Below, piece after piece: positions 42,046-48,024 of a stretch of DNA of 48,024 nt. A program made the translations under genes and the position numbers. This stretch comes from Schleiferiaceae bacterium (GTDB taxonomy: Bacteria; Bacteroidota; Bacteroidia; Flavobacteriales; Schleiferiaceae): assembly GCA_030833905.1 (NCBI GenBank), contig JAURGG010000005.1, positions 1 to 48,024 of the forward strand, in the 5' to 3' direction. Position 1 is the first letter of the stretch; every line of letters begins with the position of its first letter. The notes under the pieces were generated by a model. The model saw only the letters and a list, made by a program, of their open reading frames with translations. It made no database searches and was not told the origin of the DNA.

Positions 42046-44421
42046 TTACTTTTTGGCACGTGTGCTTGTGGCGCGGCCTTTGGCTTTACCCGCGGTTTTG
42101 CCTGCGGATTTTGCCGAAGACTTGCCGCGGCCTTTGGCGCCGGTACTGGGTTGGTGCTTTGAGATGAGCTCGAGCACGTCGTCGGCGGTCAGGGATTCAG
42201 GCTCGGTTCCGCGCGGAATTTTCACATTTTCTTTACCCCACTTCAAATAGGGGCCAAACCGGCCCTTGCGAAGCTCGACCTCACCTTCAGGGGTAGAGAA
42301 GATCTTCATGACTGCTGCAGCAGCTGAGGCGATCTTGGCCTGGACTAACTCGATCGCTTCAGACTCGGTGACGCTCAGGGGCGTCATTGGGGCCGTGATG
42401 CTCGCAAACGTCTTATCCCACTGAACATAGGGGCCGAATCGACCAAAGTTGGCGCGCAACGGTTTGCCTTCGTAGGTGCCGACGACTCGGGGGAGCCGCA
42501 AGAGCTCAAGTGCGTCGGGTAGCGTGATTTTGTCGAGGGTAAAGGGTTCGGGGATTCCGACGAATTTGGCGTCTGCCTCATCGCCGTCGCCGCCTCCGAG
42601 CATGACTACAGGCCCGAACCGTGCAAGGCGTGCAGATACTTGGCGACCGCTTTCGGGATGGGTTCCGAGTACGCGGATCGAACGAACGCGCTCGCTCTCT
42701 TCAGACTGTGTGACCAGCGGGTGGAACTTCGAATAGAAGTCGCCCAAAATGGTCTGCCACTCAGCGCGACCTTCGGCCACTTCGTCAAATTGGGCTTCCA
42801 TCTTCGCGGTGAACGAATAGTCCATAACCCCACCAAAGTGAGCGACGAGGTAGTCGGTCACAAGGTTGCCGATGTCGGTAGGCACGAGGCGTCCCTTGTC
42901 TGAACCGAATTTTTCTTCGCGCTGTGCCCAGTTCCACTGGCTTCCGCCAGTCCATTCGGCAAAGGCCACGTGGCGAACCTCGCCTTCGCGCACTCCCTTG
43001 GCGACGTAGCCGCGCTTCTGGATGGTTGAAATAGTTGGAGCATAGGTCGACGGGCGGCCAATACCCTCTTCTTCAAGAGATTTGACCAAGGTGGCTTCGG
43101 TGAAGCGACCTGGAGGGCGCGTAAATCGCTGCGTGGCCATGGCGCTGCGGAGTTCAACCGAGTCGCCCTGCTTGAGCGGCGGAAGCATTCCGGCCTCGTC
43201 CTCTTCTTCGTCCACACCTTCGCGGTACACCTTGAGGAATCCTTCAAAGGCAATCATTTCGCCGCGGGCGATGAATTCGGCCGCGGAATTGCTCAAGTGC
43301 GCCACCGTGCGGTCGATTTGGGCATCGGCCATTTGGCTGGCGAGGGTGCGCTTCCAGATGAGTTCGTAGAGTTTCTTCTCTGCGGCGTCGCCTCCCGCGG
43401 ACTTCACCATCATGTTGGTCGGGCGAATGGCTTCGTGCGCCTCTTGGGCCCCTGCACTTTTGGTCGTGTAGCGGCGGGTTTGGGCGAAATCGGCACCGTA
43501 CATCTCGGTGATGGCGCTCCGTGCGCCGTTCACGGCTTCGTCTGAAAGGTTGACCGAGTCGGTACGCATGTAGGTAATGTGTCCATTCTCGTAGAGCTTC
43601 TGGGCCAAGCTCATTGTGCGGCTCACGGCCATTCCGAGCTTGCGCGACGCCTCTTGCTGCAGGGTTGAGGTGGTAAACGGAGCCGCCGGCTTGCGCGGCG
43701 CCGTCTTTTGCTCGAGGGTACGGACTCCAAATCCGCCGAGGGCAAGTGCTGCGGCAAGCGCATCAACTGCGGCTTGGTCGCCCAAGGATCCGTGGTATTC
43801 GGCGCTGAATCCGGTTCCGTTCGGAGCCGCAAAGCGGCCCTCCATGCGAAAGTCGATGTCAGAAACAAACTGATCAATGGCCCGCTCGCGCTCGACGATC
43901 ATGCGTACGGCCACGGACTGCACCCGGCCGGCGCTGAGTCCGGTGCGGACCTTCTTCCAGAGGACCGGTGAAAGTTCAAAGCCCACGAGGCGGTCGAGCA
44001 CGCGGCGCGCCTGTTGGGCATTCACCAGGTTCATGTCGATGTGCCGCGGGTTGTCGACGGCCTTCAAAATGGCCGTTTTGGTGATTTCGTGAAAGACGAT
44101 GCGCTTGGTTTTGCTCATATCGAGGTCCAGCGCCTCGGCAAGGTGCCACGAAATGGCTTCTCCCTCGCGGTCCTCATCACTCGCGAGCCAGACGGTCTCT
44201 GCGGTCTTGGCCAGCTTGCGGAGTTGGGCGACCACATCCTTTTTGTCGTCGCTGACCACGTATTCGGGGGCGAAGTTTTTGGCAACGTCAATTCCGATTC
44301 CGCGTTCAGGTAAGTCGCGAATGTGCCCAAAGCTAGAACGCACGGTGAAGGCGCTCCCGAGGTATTTTTCAATAGTCTTCGCTTTGGCTGGCGATTCGAC
44401 GATGACGAGGTTTTGGGACAT
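42046..44421 (-). CDS. topA: DNA topoisomerase I
   Basis: A 791-residue type IA topoisomerase that relaxes negative supercoils. The Toprim domain opens with LVIVESPAKAKTIEKYLG and holds ASDEDREGEAISWH. The catalytic tyrosine is Tyr284 in GHITYMRTDSVNLS. Downstream are Topo_C repeats with YVQWDK and YLKWGKENVKIP instead of zinc fingers, and a Lys/Ala/Gly-rich tail (GKGRGKSSAKSAGKTAGK...) for DNA contact. Length is normal. A near-consensus TACTTTG lies 19 bases before the ATG. Confidence 0.97.
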   Translation of the reverse strand: MSQNLVIVESPAKAKTIEKYLGSAFTVRSSFGHIRDLPERGIGIDVAKNFAPEYVVSDDKKDVVAQLRKLAKTAETVWLASDEDREGEAISWHLAEALDLDMSKTKRIVFHEITKTAILKAVDNPRHIDMNLVNAQQARRVLDRLVGFELSPVLWKKVRTGLSAGRVQSVAVRMIVERERAIDQFVSDIDFRMEGRFAAPNGTGFSAEYHGSLGDQAAVDALAAALALGGFGVRTLEQKTAPRKPAAPFTTSTLQQEASRKLGMAVSRTMSLAQKLYENGHITYMRTDSVNLSDEAVNGARSAITEMYGADFAQTRRYTTKSAGAQEAHEAIRPTNMMVKSAGGDAAEKKLYELIWKRTLASQMADAQIDRTVAHLSNSAAEFIARGEMIAFEGFLKVYREGVDEEEDEAGMLPPLKQGDSVELRSAMATQRFTRPPGRFTEATLVKSLEEEGIGRPSTYAPTISTIQKRGYVAKGVREGEVRHVAFAEWTGGSQWNWAQREEKFGSDKGRLVPTDIGNLVTDYLVAHFGGVMDYSFTAKMEAQFDEVAEGRAEWQTILGDFYSKFHPLVTQSEESERVRSIRVLGTHPESGRQVSARLARFGPVVMLGGGDGDEADAKFVGIPEPFTLDKITLPDALELLRLPRVVGTYEGKPLRANFGRFGPYVQWDKTFASITAPMTPLSVTESEAIELVQAKIASAAAAVMKIFSTPEGEVELRKGRFGPYLKWGKENVKIPRGTEPESLTADDVLELISKHQPSTGAKGRGKSSAKSAGKTAGKAKGRATSTRAKK

Positions 44422-44519
44422 GAGCAGAGTTTTACGCGTACAAAGTAACGTTCGGAATTTCGGCTAAGCATTTAAAAATTGGGGCTGACATTTTGTCGCG
44501 TTAGCTCGGACGTAGTCCG

Positions 44520-44527
44520 TATTTTTG
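44520..44527 (+). promoter_or_regulatory. -7 promoter box of miaB, leaderless arrangement
   Basis: TATTTTTG, then CAGC, then the ATG at 44532. A TTTTG about 24 bases upstream (44491-44495 region) may be the -33 element, though the spacing is slightly long. Confidence 0.65.
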
Positions 44528-44531
44528 CAGC

Positions 44532-46001
44532 ATGTCCAAAATTTCAGAAATCGAACGTGCCCCGCTCGGCGAAGAGCGCCAAGGTGAAGTCATGATCCGC
44601 GAAGGCCTGGGTCAGGGTAAGAAGCTCTACCTCGAGTCCTACGGGTGCCAGATGAATTTTTCGGACAGCGAGATTGTCGCATCCATTCTTCAAAAGGACG
44701 GCTACGAGACCACGAACAACCTCGAGGAGGCCGACTTGGTGCTGCTCAATACCTGTTCGATTCGCGAGAAGGCCGAGCAAACCGTGCGCAACCGTCTGGA
44801 CCAGTTCAATACGCTGAAGGCCAAGAATCCTGAACTCAAGATTGGCGTGTTGGGCTGTATGGCCGAGCGCGTTCGCGAGAAGTTTTTTGACGAAGAAAAG
44901 CTCGTCGACCTCGTGGTGGGCCCCGACGCCTACCGCGACCTGCCCAACTTGCTCGAGGAACTTGATGGGGGACGCAAGGCCGTCAATGTCATCTTGAGTA
45001 AAGAAGAGACCTACCACGACATCGAGCCCGTGCGCCTTGGCGGAAACGGAATCACCTCCTTTGTAAGCATCACCAGGGGCTGCGACAACATGTGCACGTT
45101 CTGTGTGGTTCCATTCACCCGGGGACGTGAACGGAGCCGCGATCCGCAAACCATCGTCGAAGAGGTGATTCAGCTTTGGAACGACGGCTACCAAGAAGTC
45201 ACCCTCCTCGGCCAGAACGTCGACTCCTACCTGTGGTACGGAGGCGGACTCAAAAAGGATTTTGCCAAAGCCAGCACAATGGCGCAGGCCACCGCAGTGC
45301 ACTTCGCTGACCTATTGCACATGGTGGCGCAGGCGGTTCCGGACATGCGCATTCGCTTCTCGACGAGTAATCCGCAGGACATGAAGGACGAGGTGCTGCA
45401 TGCTATTGCGGACCACCCCAACATTTGCAAGTACATCCACTTGCCGGTTCAGAGCGGATCTTCGCGCATCCTCAAAGAGATGAACCGCGGCCACAACCGC
45501 GAAGAATACTTCGCGCTGATTGACCGCATTCGCCGCATTATTCCGGGCTGTGGGCTGAGTCAGGATATGATCGCCGGCTTCCCTGGCGAAACCGAAGAAG
45601 ACCACCAGGACACACTGAGTCTCATGGAGTACGTGAAGTACGACTTTGGCTACATGTTCGCCTACTCTGAGCGCCCCAATACGTTTGCGGCCCGCAAGAT
45701 GGATGACAATGTTCCGCTTGAAGTCAAAAAGCGCCGACTCAACGAGATCATCGCCCTGCAGCAGAAGCACAGTGCAGAGCGCAACGCCGCTTATGTGGGC
45801 CAGACGTTTGAAGTGCTCGTCGAGGGCCGCTCAAAGCGCAGCGAAGATGATTTGTTTGGCCGCACGACGCAGAATACGGTGGTGGTGTTTCCGCGCGAAG
45901 ACTACCGAGCTGGGGAATGGGTGAATGTTACCGTCGAACGCAGTACTGCCGCAACCCTTCTGGGTAAAGCGGTCGGATACGCACGCCCTCCACGCCGATG
46001 A
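44532..46001 (+). CDS. miaB: tRNA-2-methylthio-N6-dimethylallyladenosine synthase MiaB
   Basis: A 489-residue radical SAM methylthiotransferase acting on A37 of tRNA. The UPF0004 domain has the auxiliary-cluster cysteines C39 (YGCQMN), C75 (NTCSIRE) and C109 (GCMAERV). The radical SAM triad is C184, C188 and C191 in GCDNMCTFC, followed by GRERSRDP. A TRAM domain closes the protein (FEVLVEGRSKR...). Length is typical. It heads a tight plus-strand operon; its TGA overlaps the ATG of the next gene (ATGA). Confidence 0.97.
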   Translation: MSKISEIERAPLGEERQGEVMIREGLGQGKKLYLESYGCQMNFSDSEIVASILQKDGYETTNNLEEADLVLLNTCSIREKAEQTVRNRLDQFNTLKAKNPELKIGVLGCMAERVREKFFDEEKLVDLVVGPDAYRDLPNLLEELDGGRKAVNVILSKEETYHDIEPVRLGGNGITSFVSITRGCDNMCTFCVVPFTRGRERSRDPQTIVEEVIQLWNDGYQEVTLLGQNVDSYLWYGGGLKKDFAKASTMAQATAVHFADLLHMVAQAVPDMRIRFSTSNPQDMKDEVLHAIADHPNICKYIHLPVQSGSSRILKEMNRGHNREEYFALIDRIRRIIPGCGLSQDMIAGFPGETEEDHQDTLSLMEYVKYDFGYMFAYSERPNTFAARKMDDNVPLEVKKRRLNEIIALQQKHSAERNAAYVGQTFEVLVEGRSKRSEDDLFGRTTQNTVVVFPREDYRAGEWVNVTVERSTAATLLGKAVGYARPPRR

Positions 46002-46396
46002 AAACGTTTGCAACTACGCTACTTCTCGTACTGGCCCTCGCGGCCGGAGCCCAAACACGCCTGCCCGACGGGAGTGTCCAGGATTTGAAGTTGGAGCTCG
46101 GCGTGCGCGCTGAAGCAATTAAACAGTCTGGAATTCTGCGCCTCTGCGTGGCTAAAGAGGGCCAGTGCATCGAGAATCTGACGCTGGGATTCACTGTTCG
46201 GATTTACGACGCCAAAGGCGTTGAGGTGTGGAATTCTATGTGGACGGGCCGCAGTTTGGACTTGAAGTTTAAAAAACCTGTTCCGACCGCCCACAAAGTG
46301 GTGGTAGAGGCGACCTCGGCGCAGGTGGTGAACAAGCTCACGGGCAACCCAATCAGCACGGGCAAGCCCCTTAAACTCGAATTTGTAGTCGAATGA
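45998..46396 (+). CDS. Small secreted protein, function unknown
   Basis: A 132-residue protein with a signal peptide ([19 protein letters not shown]). The mature part is about 113 residues with a predicted beta-rich pattern and two cysteines ([15 protein letters not shown]). No family was recognised. It overlaps miaB and the next gene by four bases at each end (ATGA), so it is firmly inside the miaB-regulator-lptE operon, which suggests an envelope role. Confidence 0.72.
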   Translation: MKTFATTLLLVLALAAGAQTRLPDGSVQDLKLELGVRAEAIKQSGILRLCVAKEGQCIENLTLGFTVRIYDAKGVEVWNSMWTGRSLDLKFKKPVPTAHKVVVEATSAQVVNKLTGNPISTGKPLKLEFVVE

Positions 46397-47622
46397 CGGT
46401 TCAGGAGGTAAAGCAGCGTTTTGGCATCATCGGAACCCAGTCTGCCCTTGATCGCGCCGTATTCAAGGCGATTCAGGTGGCGGCCACCGACATTTCAGTG
46501 CTCGTTACGGGCGAGAGTGGGGTAGGTAAGGAGAATATTCCAAAGATTATTCACCACCTTTCGCACCGAAAGCACGCGCCGCTCGTGGCCGTGAACTGTG
46601 GAGCAATCCCCGAGGGGACGATTGATTCAGAGCTCTTTGGTCACGAAAAGGGCGCCTTCACCGGGGCAGCTGGAGCGCGTAAAGGATATTTTGAAGAGGC
46701 CGACGGCGGAACCATTTTTCTCGACGAAGTGGGCGAGCTACCGCTCGGAACCCAAGTTCGACTGCTGCGTGTGCTCGAAACCGGTGAATTCATCAAGGTC
46801 GGCTCGTCCAAGGCTCATAAGGTCAATGTGCGCGTGGTCGGCGCCACCAACGTCGACATGCTTGAAAAAATCGACAAGGGCCAGTTTCGCGAGGACTTGT
46901 ACTACCGTTTAAATACGGTCGAGATTTCGCTTCCGCCGCTGCGCGAGCGCAAGGGCGACATTCATTTGCTCTTTCGCAAGTTTGCTCAGGACTTTTCTCA
47001 GAAGTACCGGGTTCCGGCCGTACGCCTGTCTGACGAGGCGGTTCGCGTCCTTGAAACCTACCGCTGGCCCGGAAACATTCGCCAACTTCGAAACCTGGTT
47101 GAGCAGCTCTGCGTGGTCGAAAGTGACCGCGAGATCAACGCCGAGGTGCTGCGCCAGTACATCCCTGAAATTGATCGACGCAGCGTGCCCGCACGCCGTG
47201 ACGATGCCCTGTCGCAGTCTGAGTTTCAGACCGAGCGCGAAATCCTATACAAGGTTTTGTTTGACATGCGCAACGACCTCAACAACCTCAAGCAGGTGGT
47301 TGCGGGAATCGCGGGCGGAAGCTTTCAAACTCCTCAGGCGCAGCCTGCCGAAGCCTCGCTTTCGGTGCTTCGCCACAACGAACCGGCTCCGGTACCAGAG
47401 GTTCCGCGCTACATGGACCTGCCGCAGGACGACGAAGAAGAGACATTGGACGTGGATTCGGCGGTTGAGCCCGACGAGCGCCTGTCGCTGCTGGACTTGG
47501 AGCTTGAAACCATTCGCCGCGTGCTCGAGCGCCACAAGGGTCGCCGCAAGAACGCCGCGGCTGAGCTCGGGATCAGCGAGCGCACGCTCTACCGCAAAAT
47601 CAAGCAATTCGGCCTGGACTGA
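46393..47622 (+). CDS. Sigma-54-dependent activator without receiver domain
   Basis: A 409-residue AAA+ enhancer-binding protein. Walker A is GESGVGKE (40-47), the sigma-54 contact loop is GAFTGA (87-92), Walker B is [11 protein letters not shown] and the sensor/R-finger region [14 protein letters not shown] follows. The C-terminal Fis-type HTH is [20 protein letters not shown] (about 379-398). The protein begins directly at the AAA+ domain, so it lacks the phosphorylation or ligand-binding module of NtrC-type activators. An acidic linker of about 100 residues precedes the HTH. The neighbours miaB and lptE are conserved in Flavobacteriia. Confidence 0.93.
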   Translation: MTVQEVKQRFGIIGTQSALDRAVFKAIQVAATDISVLVTGESGVGKENIPKIIHHLSHRKHAPLVAVNCGAIPEGTIDSELFGHEKGAFTGAAGARKGYFEEADGGTIFLDEVGELPLGTQVRLLRVLETGEFIKVGSSKAHKVNVRVVGATNVDMLEKIDKGQFREDLYYRLNTVEISLPPLRERKGDIHLLFRKFAQDFSQKYRVPAVRLSDEAVRVLETYRWPGNIRQLRNLVEQLCVVESDREINAEVLRQYIPEIDRRSVPARRDDALSQSEFQTEREILYKVLFDMRNDLNNLKQVVAGIAGGSFQTPQAQPAEASLSVLRHNEPAPVPEVPRYMDLPQDDEEETLDVDSAVEPDERLSLLDLELETIRRVLERHKGRRKNAAAELGISERTLYRKIKQFGLD

Positions 47623-48024
47623 TGCGGAATCTGCTCGTTGCGCTGGTCGTACTGCTCGCTGCCTCATGCAAAGGCGGCTACTCATTCACCGGAGGTGACG
47701 TGGGCAGCGCCAAAACGTTGAGTGTTGCGGCCTTTGGAAACACTTCGGACCTCGTAAATCCGATGCTTGCCCAGCGCTTTACCACCGAGCTTCAGTCGGT
47801 GATGGTGCGCCAGACTCCGCTCTCGCTGGTGGGCCGCGACGGCGATTTGCAGTTTGGCGGAGCCATCGTCGAGTACAGCGTTCGCTCTGAGGCTCCTGCG
47901 GCCAACGACCAAGTGGCGCAAAGTCGCCTGAGCATGAGTGTCGAAGTCGAGTTCGTGAATACCCTCGACGGCAAAAAGTCATTTACCCAGCGTTTTTCGG
48001 CGTTTCGCAACTTCCCCGCGTCGA
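47622..48024 (+). CDS. lptE: LPS assembly lipoprotein LptE, truncated by the window end
   Basis: The first 134 codons are visible. A signal peptide ends LLAAS-C (Cys16), followed by GGYSFTGG and AAFGNTSDLVNPMLAQRFTTELQSV, typical of Bacteroidetes LptE. LptE plugs the LptD barrel and helps LPS reach the outer leaflet. The start overlaps the regulator stop as TGATG. No stop codon is reached before the window edge. Confidence 0.88.
   Translation, partial: MRNLLVALVVLLAASCKGGYSFTGGDVGSAKTLSVAAFGNTSDLVNPMLAQRFTTELQSVMVRQTPLSLVGRDGDLQFGGAIVEYSVRSEAPAANDQVAQSRLSMSVEVEFVNTLDGKKSFTQRFSAFRNFPAS

Noticed and set aside
1-48024. tRNA or rRNA genes
   Set aside because: Reading for conserved T-loop and acceptor-stem patterns gave only chance GTTCGA words inside coding genes. 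A tRNAscan-SE run would settle it.

Overview
The window is a chromosomal segment of a GC-rich member of the Bacteroidetes, most likely in or near the Flavobacteriales. The basis is gene content (gldB, gldC, a porP-gldK-gldL-gldM-gldN type IX secretion/gliding block, PafA-type phosphatase, flavobacterial-style FtsZ ending in NSFLHDNVD) and the Bacteroidetes -7 promoter box TAnnTTTG in front of many genes. No rRNA, tRNA, CRISPR array or intact insertion sequence was found. There is no gene-free stretch longer than 300 bases.

Layout. (1) 1-1.77 kb: a small cysteine-containing lipoprotein, a run of nested stem-loops, and two overlapping, paralogous two-TM membrane genes that are visibly AT-richer than the rest, ending in 23-bp tandem repeats; this is the accessory-looking part. 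(2) 1.77-9.8 kb: a radical SAM/rRNA-methyltransferase-like pair, hflX, a small membrane protein, malic enzyme-phosphotransacetylase fusion (maeB), an MFS transporter and a secreted/outer-membrane protein. (3) 9.8-26.2 kb, minus strand: a complete dcw cluster mraZ-rsmH-ftsL-ftsI-murE-mraY-murD-ftsW-murG-murC-ftsQ-ftsA-ftsZ, extended by a yqeY-like gene, headed by a three-box MraZ operator. Genes overlap or nearly touch throughout, so it probably acts as one peptidoglycan/cell-division operon. (4) 26.4-30.0 kb: alpha/beta hydrolase and engB, then gldB-gldC facing nadE. (5) 30.0-35.3 kb: a hairpin-rich spacer, PafA-like phosphatase, an ABC-F protein, a DUF983 protein and an FAD oxidoreductase. 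(6) 35.3-44.4 kb, minus strand: topA, an arginase-fold protein with degraded metal sites, then porP-gldK-gldL-gldM-gldN ending at a strong intrinsic terminator. (7) 44.5-48.0 kb, plus strand: miaB, a small secreted protein, a receiver-less sigma-54 activator and the start of lptE, all overlapping.

Functionally the window joins envelope synthesis and division (dcw), protein export and gliding (Gld/Por), LPS assembly (lptE) and translation/RNA modification (rsmH, miaB, hflX, engB, ABC-F). The most striking regulatory feature is that seven genes have a perfect TAnnTTTG box ending only 4-8 bases before the start codon, and two more have a one-mismatch box; this implies leaderless mRNAs. Other points of interest are the very long repeat-built FtsZ linker, mirror-image divergent promoters at 9.2 kb, the accessory membrane-protein pair with 23-bp repeats, and hairpin arrays at 0.27-0.41 kb and 30.18-30.24 kb. 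No clearly new multi-gene system can be proven from the sequence alone; the best candidates are the accessory pair and the radical SAM/methyltransferase pair.
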